A DNA stretch of 40,987 nt from Rectinema subterraneum (GTDB lineage: Bacteria > Spirochaetota > Spirochaetia > Treponematales > Rectinemataceae). A model generated the notes under the pieces. It did not search any database, was not told the DNA's origin, and saw only the letters and a list, made by a program, of their open reading frames with translations. The position numbers and the translations under genes were made by a program. The DNA lies in contig WESA01000022.1 in the NCBI GenBank assembly GCA_009768935.1, positions 1-40,987 on the forward strand, written 5' to 3'. Below are positions 24,960 to 34,900 of the stretch, piece after piece (position 1 is the first letter of the stretch; each line of letters begins with the position of its first letter).

Positions 24960-25535
24960 TCACTTCTGATTTACAAGTATCTCTATTGCTACCGGCGCGC
25001 CCTGCTTATTGTCTCCGCCGAGCGGATAGTAATAGAAAAGCGCTCCTAACGGCACCCGGATCGTATGGACCGATGTATTCATCTGAATCGAATTGTCTGG
25101 GCTTTTCGCCCAGATCTGATTCTGGACAAGCATGGTCAAGTCTTTCTTTACAAGCTCTACCGGCATGAACACGATCATCGCAATGAGCTGGTCACCTTGT
25201 ATTTTTATCCCGAGCGGAGAAGTCAGGCTGACATCGCGCAGAATCGGCTCGTCCCACGCAGGCACAGCATCTTTATCCAAAGGCTGGGCGTTGTTTACCT
25301 TCGAATTCTGGGAATGGATAGCAGCCGACTGGATGGCGGCAACCATGACCGGCGTCAGCATGAATGCTGCCCGCAAGCGAAACTGGAATACAGGAAGAGG
25401 AAGGCTTGCACCAGGATTTTGCGATGGTGCGATCCCTGTGCCCTGTGCCGCCGGCTGGGCTGATGGCGCCTGCGCGAAAAGGCAGCCCGCGCCTGCAAGC
25501 AGAAACGCAATAACCACCAGCGTGCGGATTCTCAT
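24960..25535 (-). CDS. Secreted protein of unknown function
   Basis: The 191-residue protein has a clear signal peptide (RTLVVIAFLLAGAGCLFAQ) with cleavage probably after LFA, or less likely a lipobox at AGAGC. A Pro/Ala/Gln-rich linker (about 22-45) precedes a compact domain with strands such as LGIKIQGDQLIAMIVFMP and HTIRVPLGALFYYYPLGG. No family was recognised. It overlaps the anti-sigma gene by four bases and precedes the TIG/transglutaminase-like gene, so it is probably part of the same envelope-response operon. Confidence 0.75.
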   Translation of the reverse strand: MRIRTLVVIAFLLAGAGCLFAQAPSAQPAAQGTGIAPSQNPGASLPLPVFQFRLRAAFMLTPVMVAAIQSAAIHSQNSKVNNAQPLDKDAVPAWDEPILRDVSLTSPLGIKIQGDQLIAMIVFMPVELVKKDLTMLVQNQIWAKSPDNSIQMNTSVHTIRVPLGALFYYYPLGGDNKQGAPVAIEILVNQK

Positions 25536-26152
25536 TTCGCCTCTCCCTGTGCAGGAACAGCCATGACTGTCGGTTTCTGCTCGCCGATATTATAGATGAC
25601 ATATACGGGCGCAGCGCTCGAAAGAGGCGCCAACATCGTTCCAGGGGCTCTTATTGTCACAACTTGGGAAGGATCGGTCTGGGAGAGGGTGGATACAAGG
25701 CTTTCAATATTGGCATTTGTCGTTGCAGGCAATCGTGTGCTGAGCGCAAGAGCTTGGTTCGCGTATCGCCCCGCTCCGAAGATGCCAAAAGCCAGCCCAG
25801 CAAAAAATACAATCAAGAGCGCTGAAGCTACTAGCAAAGGAAGAGGCACTGACACTCTTCTGGAGCTGAGGGCCGAGAGAATCGGGTATCGTGCGACCAG
25901 CCGGCGTGCACCTTTCATCGATGCGGCTTTTTCTGTCTCTTCGAGTGAGAGCCTGATTCTCTGAACAGCATGTGCAAGCTGTAGTGCATCGATGCTGTCT
26001 GCGCTTCTGAGGCGCACGCGCAGCTCGCGATATGTTTCCACGCGAGTCCTGCATCGTTCGCACTGCTCAAGATGGAGCTCGATCCGCTCTTTCCACGGCG
26101 AAGGCACTTCGTTATCGACAAAAGCAGTCAGAAGGATTTCATCAGGGCACAT
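25532..26152 (-). CDS. Anti-sigma factor with zinc-finger HHCC-type domain
   Basis: The 206-residue protein opens with the anti-sigma zinc-binding domain: MCPDEILLTAFVDNEVPSPW... then HLEQCERC, giving the H-x3-C-x2-C motif. A single membrane helix (LPLLVASALLIVFFAGLAFGIFG, about residues 104-126) separates it from an external domain of about 80 residues. It should bind the ECF sigma factor encoded upstream and release it on an envelope signal. The gene overlaps the sigma gene by 11 nt and its stop overlaps the next start. Confidence 0.88.
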   Translation of the reverse strand: MCPDEILLTAFVDNEVPSPWKERIELHLEQCERCRTRVETYRELRVRLRSADSIDALQLAHAVQRIRLSLEETEKAASMKGARRLVARYPILSALSSRRVSVPLPLLVASALLIVFFAGLAFGIFGAGRYANQALALSTRLPATTNANIESLVSTLSQTDPSQVVTIRAPGTMLAPLSSAAPVYVIYNIGEQKPTVMAVPAQGEAK

Positions 26153-26735
26153 GAGTACCTCCCTCGCTTAAAAGCGAAAGCAATGCCTGTCGGGCCCGGA
26201 ATGCGCGAACTTTCACATTTCCCTCGGATATCCCAAGCACCTTTGCAATTTCTTTGTAGTTCATTCCTTCGTATTCTTTCAGAATCAGCACAACCCGAAG
26301 GTTTTCGGGCAGTTTTGCCAAGGCTTCGCGAACTTCCTCCGCAGATTCCTTCATGAGCAGTTCATGCTCTGCTGATTGCTCGGTTCCCGCATCCTGGTTC
26401 TGCTCTTCACCATTCGATGCAGCGCTCGAAGATGACTTCGCCTGCGTCGTTTCAGCCTTCCACCAGTGCTCGTACGCCTTGAATTCCCTCAGCTTGCGCT
26501 TCGACCAGTTGATCGCGCCATTTTTTACCACTCTGATAAGCCAGTACCGCGCATCTTCATCCGAAGGAAATTGCAGGCGCTTCTCAAGCACCTTGCCGAA
26601 GGCATCCTGGACGACATCTTCCGCGGATTCCCAATCATTGGTTATGCGCACCGCAATGCGCAGCAAAAGGTCGATATTCTGCGCAAAGATGCGATCGAAA
26701 TCCGAAGATAGACTATCATCCTTTCTTTGGAACAA
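26142..26735 (-). CDS. ECF-type RNA polymerase sigma factor
   Basis: The 197-residue protein has sigma region 2 (FDRIFAQNIDLLLRIAVRITNDWESAEDVVQDAFGKVLEK), a Ser/Gln/Glu-rich linker (about 95-120) and region 4 (LPENLRVVLILKEYEGMNYKEIAKVLGISEGNVKVRAFRARQAL). The start appears to be TTG 26733-26735 with AAGGAT in front. It heads the sigma, anti-sigma, secreted protein, TIG/transglutaminase-like operon. No self-target promoter motif could be read with confidence in the short upstream gap. Confidence 0.92.
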   Translation of the reverse strand: MFQRKDDSLSSDFDRIFAQNIDLLLRIAVRITNDWESAEDVVQDAFGKVLEKRLQFPSDEDARYWLIRVVKNGAINWSKRKLREFKAYEHWWKAETTQAKSSSSAASNGEEQNQDAGTEQSAEHELLMKESAEEVREALAKLPENLRVVLILKEYEGMNYKEIAKVLGISEGNVKVRAFRARQALLSLLSEGGTHVP

Positions 26736-26796
26736 TGTACTTATCCTTTTGTTACAGCCTTAGCGGCGGATTCGAGCATATCAGGCAAACCTGCGC

Positions 26797-28236
26797 CTAG
26801 TTTGTCAGTTTCCATGAGGTACCATCCGGCCTGTCTTCGAGCTGAATGCCTTTGGCTTTGAGCTCATTGCGAATCGCATCGGCCGCTGCATAATCGCGTG
26901 CCTTTTTGGCAGCGGCGCGGCGACGTATCATATCTTCGATCCAGCGAACTGTCTCTGCATCGACTGAGGCTTCCCGCTTTTCTGCAGCATCGAGGCTCAA
27001 GCCCAGCACTCTATCCATATCGAGGATACAGGCAAGCGCATCCGCAGGCGGAATTTCCGTATCCTTGAGCATAGTCCAAACCTGGGCAAGCGCACGCGGC
27101 ATTGCAAGGTCGTCGCTAAGCGCGTCATCAAAGGCCTGCAGATAGGCCTTCGCAGCGGCTCCAATCTGTTCAGGCCGTGCAAGCGAATGGGCTGGCTGCC
27201 CGGCAGCTTCTTTCAGCGCTACAACCCGGTCCACGAGCGCCAGCCGCGCTGCTCTCGCCTGGTCGAGCCCTTCCCAGGAGAACGAAAGCTGGCTGCGATA
27301 ATGCCCACCAAGGCAGAAATAGCGATAGTCGAGTGGATCATAGCCCTTGTCGACAAGCGTCTGCAAGGTAAGGAAACTGCCAGAAGATTTGGACATTTTT
27401 CCTTTGTCGAGCACGAGGAATTCGGCGTGCATCCAGTAATTCACCCATTTGTGGCCGGTCGCCGCCTCGGACTGGGCGATTTCGTTGGTGTGATGGACGG
27501 CGATATGGTCAACGCCCCCTGCGTGAATATCGAACTGTTCTCCAAGGTATTTCATGCTCATTGCCGAGCATTCGATATGCCAGCCGGGGTAGCCCCTGCC
27601 CCATGGGCTATCCCATAAAAGCGCCTGATTTTCGAACTTGGACTTCGTGAACCATAGCACGAAATCGAAGGGATTGCGCTTGTTGGGATCGATTTCTATG
27701 CGCGCGCCTGCCTTGAGCTGGTCGAGCTGAAGACCTGCCAGCTCTCCGTAATGCTCGAACTTCGATACATCGAAGTAGAGGTTGCCGCCCGCAAAATAGG
27801 TATAGCCATTCGCTTCGATGCGCTGTATGAGATCAATCATATCCTGGATATGGTCGGTAGCCTTGCAGACGATGGTGGGGCGATTGATGTTGAGCCGCTG
27901 TGTGTCGACAAAAAATGCATCGGTATAGAACTGCGCGATTTCGAGAACCGATGAGCCGCGCTCTCGGGCGGATCTGACCATTTTGTCTTCGCCGGTATCA
28001 TCGTCGCCGGTCAGATGCCCGACATCGGTGATATTCATGACATGCGTCACATCATACCCGAACCGGCGCAGTGTCCTGACGAGAATGTCCTCGAAAATGT
28101 ATGTTCTCAGGTTTCCTATATGCGCAAAATTATAGACAGTAGGGCCGCACCCGTAAAATCCGACTTTGTGGTCATGCAGCGGCTCGAAGCGCTGAAGACT
28201 CCGACCCATGGTGTTGAAGAGATACATGTCGTGCAT
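26797..28236 (-). CDS. cysS: Cysteinyl-tRNA synthetase
   Basis: This class I synthetase (479 residues) has GCGPTVYNFAHIGNLRTYIFEDIL with the zinc Cys and HIGN, DVGHLTGDDDTGEDKM, WHIECSAM and HAGGVDHIAVHH for the other zinc ligands, and KMSKSSG. The C-terminal anticodon region contains the usual KKARDYAAADAIRNELKAKGIQLED segment. AGGAGGGC precedes the ATG. It is divergent from murB with about 60 bp between starts. Confidence 0.97.
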   Translation of the reverse strand: MHDMYLFNTMGRSLQRFEPLHDHKVGFYGCGPTVYNFAHIGNLRTYIFEDILVRTLRRFGYDVTHVMNITDVGHLTGDDDTGEDKMVRSARERGSSVLEIAQFYTDAFFVDTQRLNINRPTIVCKATDHIQDMIDLIQRIEANGYTYFAGGNLYFDVSKFEHYGELAGLQLDQLKAGARIEIDPNKRNPFDFVLWFTKSKFENQALLWDSPWGRGYPGWHIECSAMSMKYLGEQFDIHAGGVDHIAVHHTNEIAQSEAATGHKWVNYWMHAEFLVLDKGKMSKSSGSFLTLQTLVDKGYDPLDYRYFCLGGHYRSQLSFSWEGLDQARAARLALVDRVVALKEAAGQPAHSLARPEQIGAAAKAYLQAFDDALSDDLAMPRALAQVWTMLKDTEIPPADALACILDMDRVLGLSLDAAEKREASVDAETVRWIEDMIRRRAAAKKARDYAAADAIRNELKAKGIQLEDRPDGTSWKLTN

Positions 28237-28298
28237 TCCCTCGCCCTCCTGTCGTACCTTCTTGCTTTTGCAGCATGAACCGAAGATACTGCAATTGT

Positions 28299-29234
28299 AT
28301 GGAAACCCTATGGCAAATCGCCCAAAAAATCAATACTGAACAGTGTTCTGTGACCTTCGATGAACCGATGTCGGCACACACCACATTCAGAATCGGGGGA
28401 CCTGCCGATCTTTTTCTTAAGCCACGCTCTGTCGAAGCGCTTGCGAGCGTCCTCACGCTCCTCAGGTCAGCCCGCATCCCCGTATTCTTGCTGGGAGGCG
28501 GTGCCAACATCCTTGTCGCTGACCAAGGAATTCGGGGCGCAGTCATCGATACCTGCCTGCTCTCGTCTGTGCGGAGTGATGCGTCAAATAGCAATATTAT
28601 CTATGCGGAATGCGGCGCTTCGGTTTCCACACTGTGCACCGAAGCGCTGGTGCAAGGCCTTTCAGGTCTTGAAAATTTCTACGGAATGCCGGGCAGCATC
28701 GGTGGAGCAATCTACATGAACGCCCGCTGCTATGAAGATGATATTTCTCTTCATATAAATGAAATAACAGCAATCAGCCCCACTGGCGAGCTTGTAAGCC
28801 TGTCTGCCCGGACGATGCAATGGTCGTACAAGCGCTCTCCTTTCATGAGGAAAGGGGCTTTTGCCGGATATATCGTCGCGGCCGGCCGGTTTTCGCTCGA
28901 GCCCGGAGAGCCTCTGCAAATTGCCGCACACATGCGTTCCAGGATGGAAGATCGCATGCACAAGCATCATTTCGATTATCCAAGCGCTGGGTCTATGTTC
29001 AAGAATAACAGGAATTTTGGCAAGCCGACAGGCAAAATCCTGCATGAGCTTGGGTTGCGCGGCTACCGGATAGGGAATGCCGCCATATCTCCCTGGCACG
29101 CAAACATCTTTATAAACCTCGGAGGCGCGACCGCCCGCGACATGCGAGCGCTTATTTTGCATGCGCAAGCGGTGGTTCTGGCGGCTACTGGCTGGAAACT
29201 TGAGCCAGAGGTCCTATTCGTCGGCGAATTCTGA
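28299..29234 (+). CDS. murB: UDP-N-acetylenolpyruvoylglucosamine reductase
   Basis: MurB is the FAD enzyme that reduces UDP-GlcNAc-enolpyruvate to UDP-MurNAc in the cytoplasm. Motifs include SAHTTFRIGGPADLF, LLGGGANILVAD, GLENFYGMPGSIGGAIYMNARCY, and HHFDYPSAGSMFKNN with the catalytic Ser. The final EPEVLFVGEF is typical. The NARCYEDDI segment replaces the more common NAGAYG. ATG 28299 or the in-frame ATG 28275 may be used; neither has a good ribosome binding site. The product has 311 residues from 28299. Confidence 0.94.
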   Translation: METLWQIAQKINTEQCSVTFDEPMSAHTTFRIGGPADLFLKPRSVEALASVLTLLRSARIPVFLLGGGANILVADQGIRGAVIDTCLLSSVRSDASNSNIIYAECGASVSTLCTEALVQGLSGLENFYGMPGSIGGAIYMNARCYEDDISLHINEITAISPTGELVSLSARTMQWSYKRSPFMRKGAFAGYIVAAGRFSLEPGEPLQIAAHMRSRMEDRMHKHHFDYPSAGSMFKNNRNFGKPTGKILHELGLRGYRIGNAAISPWHANIFINLGGATARDMRALILHAQAVVLAATGWKLEPEVLFVGEF

Positions 29235-29334
29235 ATTTCTGCACAGATGACACAAGCGACCGCGATGCGGCTTGCCGCCCTGCTAATACTGCATATTTGC
29301 TTTTTGACGCTTATTGTTCTACACTCAAGTATAG

Positions 29335-31821
29335 ATGCATACTATTCATGATCCGGCAGGAGTATTTGCCGTTTTGCTCGCCGCCCTGCTCTTCTCTGCA
29401 TGGCTGTCTGACCTTTTGCCGATGCATATCGCTGCCATTCTTCCGGTTCTCGGTATCATTCTGGGTCCTGAGGTACTTGGCATCATCGAGGGTGGCACTG
29501 TGCTCCAGATTCTCGGCTCCATCGGCGTTATGTACATATTCTTTTCAGCAGGATTGTCAGCGAATATTGCATCAAGGACCGCGAGAAGGAGCATTGTCCC
29601 GACTAGCGTAATTTTAAAGCAAGTTTTTATTTGGACAATAATGCCTTCCATGGCGGGGATTGCGGTCGGATTGGCTGCTGGAGCATCCTTCATCCGGGCA
29701 TGTGCGATCGGGCTTTTTTTTGCTTCTGCTGGAGCCCGCTCCGCACTGAAGCTGAACAAAGCCAAATTCCAGGAGCAAGCCTCATATGGAATGCCTGCGT
29801 TTGTGCCCATTTTTTCAGCCCTGTGCCTGCTTGTGCTCGATACGCTCATGTCTGGCGCTGATGCGCGAAGCTTTATGCTGGTTCTGGCTTTTTCATTTAT
29901 TGGCGGTGGTCTCGTATGGATTGTCTTTCCTCGCCTTGCCGCACTGTTTCTTCGCCATGTCAAAATCAAAGGCAGCATAGAGGTATGGTTCTTGCTGTTT
30001 CTGGTTTTCGGGGCAGCATATGCGGGAACCTTTTTCTCGATCCCGGCTTGGTTCACCGCATTCATGACTGGCGTTGCCCTTTCGGCTGCTGCAGCACCAT
30101 CTGCTGATTCCGAGCTGAACCGGATTCCCGTCAGGGATGATATTTTCATTCCTGCTGCGCTTCTTTTTATGGGAGTATCGGCTCGAATTTCCGGCATTTT
30201 GCCAACTGGCAATTGGATTCTCGTGGCTGTCATATTCGTAATTGGCGGCTTGGCCGCAAGAATATTGATTGTATTCCTGTCCAAAAGATTTGCCCTCGTT
30301 ACAGAACCCCTCATCGGCCTGGCTGTTCCGTTTGCGTCTTTTTCTCTGGCCATATCCTGGATACTCTATGGTTCAGGGCTCTTCGATTCAGTGTTATTTC
30401 TGAGCGCACTCGCACTCGCGATCATATCGAGCATTATCTCCGGGATTTCCATGAAACAAGGGTCATCTGGCGCAGAAGCGCCTTCTGCCGCAGGCGGTGA
30501 CAAGAGCAGGCTCGCAATACCGAACCGGATCCTTATCGCCCTGTCAAAGCCTTCTTCGATAGCACAACTAGTCGAATTGAGCGGAATTCTGCATGGGACA
30601 GCCAATAGCTCACCAATTTTTCCCCTCGTCGTCCGCATGCCGGAAGAAACTGCCTCGCAGCAATCAGCTGATTCCGAAACACTGCTCGCAACAGCCGTCA
30701 TGCAGCTTTCGCAGATGCAAAAGTCGGCTCTGCCTTTGCAAATCGAGGCTCTGAACGCAGGCCTTGGCATTATCGATTCCGCTATCCAGAAAAATGCAGA
30801 TACCATCATTATCGGGTGGAACAAGCCTCCGCGCCTTTCCCATGCATTTTTTGGCAATGTCATCGACCAGGTTGTGTCCGGAACCAGCCAGATGGTGCTT
30901 GTTGCGCGCGCACAATTCCCGTGGAAGCAGATAAAAAAAATCTATGTCGTGGCACCTGTACTCGTCAATCGACACCCCGGATTCGCTGCAGCCTTGCAGT
31001 GCATAGAAAGACTTGCAGAGGCAACCTATGCGCACATTCATTTTATTGTAGCAGAAGAAAATGCAGAGGAAGTCCAGAAGATCGGCAAGAGCCTGGCGTC
31101 ATTCAATTCAGCTCAGACAAGTCATTTTCATTCCTGGCGCGACATCCCCTCGCTGATACAGGTTTCTTCAGGCTCACATGCAATGATTGCCCTAATCTCA
31201 GCAAGGCCCGGTGAAGCATCATGGAATCCTGCATTTGAACGACTGCCGCATGTCCTTGCAGAAAAAAATAGCGCCGCAAATGTGCTTATGCTCTATATGC
31301 CAGCCTTCCTGCCCGAAGAAGCACAAGCTTCGGAGTACCAGCAGCCATTGCCAGAGCCGCTCGCTGAATCCAGCGCGGAAGCCCTGCTTGCGGAAGCAGT
31401 CAGGGCAGGCAGAATCAGGGTGGATATGCAAACAAGCGCCATTGCGGACGGCATTTACGAGCTTATGTTTGCAGCCCTCCCTCACACCGAAAAGAATGTC
31501 CTGCAGTCCGTTGCGGATCATTTTATTGAAATGGTACAGCGTCAGCCTATAGAAATTGAACCGGGCGTGGTGCTCCTTCATGATCGTATCGAAAACATTT
31601 CGTATCCTATTGTCTGCTTCGGTGCCCACAAGAAAGGATTCAGGCTCAGTACGCTCGATGTGCCGGTGCAGGTCATCGTGATCATTCTTGTGCCGCACAA
31701 CCAGGGCGCTGAGGAGCATCTTCGCTTCCTGGCGGAGATTGCCGCCCTTTTCCATTCGCATGACCTTCGCGAACGTCTTATCGCTGCGAATATGCCAGAA
31801 AATCTTTTGAGCCAGCATTGA
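29335..31821 (+). CDS. Cation/proton antiporter fused to USP-like and PTS EIIA domains
   Basis: The 828-residue protein combines three parts. Residues 1-~390 form a CPA2-type Na+(K+)/H+ exchanger membrane domain with about 11-12 helices (VLGIILGPEVLGII, GSIGVMYIFFSAGLS, SIPAWFTAFMTGVALSAAA). Residues ~400-660 contain two universal-stress-protein-like halves (NRILIALSKPSS and KKIYVVAPVLV). Residues ~680-825 resemble a PTS fructose/mannitol-type EIIA domain with a His (LLHDRIEN) where IPHxR is expected. Such tails can tie ion transport to PTS phosphorylation; this is inference. The 100-bp gap after murB holds a TTGACG (29302-29307) but no convincing -10 or ribosome binding site, so the start is uncertain. 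Confidence 0.85.
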   Translation: MHTIHDPAGVFAVLLAALLFSAWLSDLLPMHIAAILPVLGIILGPEVLGIIEGGTVLQILGSIGVMYIFFSAGLSANIASRTARRSIVPTSVILKQVFIWTIMPSMAGIAVGLAAGASFIRACAIGLFFASAGARSALKLNKAKFQEQASYGMPAFVPIFSALCLLVLDTLMSGADARSFMLVLAFSFIGGGLVWIVFPRLAALFLRHVKIKGSIEVWFLLFLVFGAAYAGTFFSIPAWFTAFMTGVALSAAAAPSADSELNRIPVRDDIFIPAALLFMGVSARISGILPTGNWILVAVIFVIGGLAARILIVFLSKRFALVTEPLIGLAVPFASFSLAISWILYGSGLFDSVLFLSALALAIISSIISGISMKQGSSGAEAPSAAGGDKSRLAIPNRILIALSKPSSIAQLVELSGILHGTANSSPIFPLVVRMPEETASQQSADSETLLATAVMQLSQMQKSALPLQIEALNAGLGIIDSAIQKNADTIIIGWNKPPRLSHAFFGNVIDQVVSGTSQMVLVARAQFPWKQIKKIYVVAPVLVNRHPGFAAALQCIERLAEATYAHIHFIVAEENAEEVQKIGKSLASFNSAQTSHFHSWRDIPSLIQVSSGSHAMIALISARPGEASWNPAFERLPHVLAEKNSAANVLMLYMPAFLPEEAQASEYQQPLPEPLAESSAEALLAEAVRAGRIRVDMQTSAIADGIYELMFAALPHTEKNVLQSVADHFIEMVQRQPIEIEPGVVLLHDRIENISYPIVCFGAHKKGFRLSTLDVPVQVIVIILVPHNQGAEEHLRFLAEIAALFHSHDLRERLIAANMPENLLSQH

Positions 31822-31915
31822 TGCGTCAACCTTAAGTCCCACAACACTGAGAATTTTTGCGGCGCCCAGGCTTTCATGCAATAGCTGGACTTGCATAATG
31901 TATTGCGCGCTTCTT

Positions 31916-31960
31916 AAAAACAGGCTGCCCGGAGTTTTCAGCCCCGAGCAGCCTTCTTGT
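31916..31960. terminator. Bidirectional terminator between convergent genes
   Basis: AGGCTGC (31922-31928) pairs with GCAGCCT (31948-31954), with partial extension inside the loop. On the minus strand the stem is followed by GTTTTT, ending the giant surface-protein transcript; on the plus strand TTCTTGTTT follows, ending the antiporter transcript. The stretch 31822-31915 shows nothing else. Confidence 0.75.
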
Positions 31961-31986
31961 TTCAAATCTTCAGAAATTTGGCCGGT

Positions 31987-34900
31987 TTACTGATTCTTTA
32001 TCAGCACGAATTCCACTCGCCTATTCTTCCAGCGATTCTCGACATCGGTAAAGGGCACCACCGGCTCGCTCGAACCAAGGCCATTCACGGTCAATCGCCG
32101 CGAGTCCACCCCATTATCCACCAGCATCTTGCGTACAACCTCAGCGCGTTCTGTTGAAAGCGGAATCAGTTCGTTGATCTCTTCCTGCTGGATGCGTGAG
32201 GCGCTGTAGCCGAGCATTTTGCCCACATTGTTGCCGTGCCCTTCGATCCTGATACGGTAATCCGGGAATTTATTAAGGATCTGCGCGATGCGTGCGACGA
32301 CTCGTTGGTTCCTTGCAACCGTTTCCGCATCAAGGCCGATGAAATCGGCATGGTTCGCGCGGAACACAATCGATGGCACCTTGATCTTGAGCCTGTCGCC
32401 ATCCCGAATCACCAGCACATCGACCGCTATGATGCCTTTTACTTTTGTCTGATTGCCCAGTGCATCCCAGCAGGTGAATTCGAAGGGGTAATCGGTCGCG
32501 GATTCGACAAGCTCACCCTTGTCTGATTTCCCGTTCCAAGTAATTTGCGCTGGCGGATTGCCTTTGCCGGTCCAAATCTTGAATGAACGAGTGGGCTTCG
32601 CTTCCTGCATGCTCGCCGATTCGACTACTGCCGTCTCCAGAATCTCAAGCTTCCATTCTGTGATGCCTGCATTTTTCTCTGTTGCGATTCCGAAGGTAAG
32701 CGTGTCATCGACGCCATCGCCATCCGGGCTGAAATATTCAGGCTTGACTGTAACATCCACTTTGGGCGGAGCAATCTTGACGATAATCTTCGCGCTGCTC
32801 GCTTCGGCCACATCGCCTTTGAGGTACCTGACCACCAGTTTGCCGGTGTAGGTGTCTTCAATCACCTGGCCTTGCAGATCGCGTCCATCCCACACAAGCC
32901 GCGTGGGTACATCCGAGCCGCTCCCACCAAAGAACGAGCGCTCGACACCCTTCGAGTCGATGAGCGAGAACCTCCAGGATTCGACCCCTTCGCGGTTTTC
33001 TACTGTCAGAGAGAATGAAACATCATCGCGGATGCCATCGCCATTGGGCGATATGCCGGTGTCAGAGGCAGTTACATACACTTTCGGCTTGCTCGAATCA
33101 ACGGTAAGGCCTTTGATGCTGGCCGAGGCGCTGTTGCCGGCCGCATCGACGCTCACAACCTCATAAGAATAGGCTCCATTCGGAACAAGTTTGCCATTCG
33201 CATCTGTGCCGTCCCAATTGAAGGTTTTTGCTTGACCTTTCCAGGTATAGCTGCGCACTACAGCCCCGGAAGCGCTGCGTATTCTCCCCGTCCAATCATC
33301 GCCGGGGTCGGAATTCTGGGTGATCGTAACATAATCCTTTATGCCATCGCCATTTGGAGAGAACAGCATGGGATCGGCAGAAATCGAAATTTTCGGAGGA
33401 ACCGTATCCACTACCACCGGCACGGGACCGATATTGAAAAGGTCGCCATTGGCATACTCCAGCATAAGGTAGACGCTGTAATTTCCGTCGGGAACCTTAA
33501 GCCCTGCATCGGTCAAGCCATCCCACACATACTGGGTCTTTATATCCGTACTGCCCTTCCAGCTCCGGGCAGGAGCCTGTCCTTGCACAGCCTTTGTTCC
33601 GGAGAATATCGAAACAGCATAGCTCAGCAGGGTTTCTGGCTTAGGCGCGCTGATATTGATGTAGGTAATGTCTTTTACGCCATCATCATTCGGGCTGAAC
33701 GCGCTTGGCTCGACACGGAAGCTCACATTCTTCTGAGCAGCATCCACAATGATTCGCTGGCGCGGCAGAATGAAGGAATTGCCGGCTTCATCGATGGAGC
33801 GCAATTCGTAGTAGTATGCGCCATCAGGCACAATCTTGCCATTCTGATCCTTGCCGTCCCACACGATGTCCGCAATCATGGGGTACCATTCCCAGGTGCG
33901 AACTATTTTGCCTACTTCGGAAATTATCTGCCCATTCCAGCGGTCGCCATAGACGCTGCTCTGAGCAATTTCAAGCGTATCGGCCCGTCCATCCCCATTC
34001 GGCGAGAATATTGAGCGCGAAAGCTTGACGCTTGCCTGTGGCGGTATGCGGTCGACCGTCACAGGGATCGGCCCATCCTTTGCGAACGCATCATTCAAAT
34101 ACAAAACTTCGATACCGACGCTGTATTCTCCATCGGGTACAGCAGCGCCTGCATCATTTGTTCCATTCCATCGATATTCGCGGGCAAGACCAGCACTGCC
34201 TGTCCATATCCTCACCGCTGTCCCGTCTTTGCCTCGAATGATGAGGCTGTATTGTTTGATACGATCCCGCGCGTCCGCCTCGACATTGATGACAAGCTCG
34301 TCTTTTATGCCATCGCCGTTGGGGCTGAAAGCTTTGTCGCTAAGACGCAATTGCACTGCCCGCTTGCCTGTTTCAACCTGAATCCGGAACGGCCCTGCCA
34401 TGGTGCGATTTCCTGCTGCATCCTCGGATTCGACTGCATAGGTATAGAATCCATCGGAGACTACGCTGCCATTGGTGTTCCTGCCGTCCCAAACAAAGTC
34501 GCTCGCCTGTGCCTGCCACACCCAGCTGCGCACCACATTGCCCGCACTGTCCTTCATTGTGCCTTTCCAGTCATCGCCTGGCACGGAGGACTGCGCAATG
34601 GTTATGGTATCGCTGCGGCCATCTCCATCCGGCGAGAAAATACTGCCTTGCACTTTCACGTCGATCTGCGGATATTGCCTGTCAAGCAGGAAGGTTCCTG
34701 TCGCGCTCTCCGCTTCATCGCCATTGCGGTACACAACGCGCATCGATGCTGCATAGTGGCCGTCAGGCGCCGGTATCTGTGCGTCCGTTTCCCCTCTCCA
34801 CTCATATCGGCTCAGCGGGGTTTCGCCTTTCCATGTCCGCACGGCACTCAAAGCCGCTGGCCCATCCTGCGCTACAATCTGCAATACAAATTCTTTCACT

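Noticed and set aside
31219..31965. 248-codon open frame on the minus strand
   Set aside because: It lies antisense to the antiporter-EIIA gene, whose domains are recognisable, and spans the terminator.
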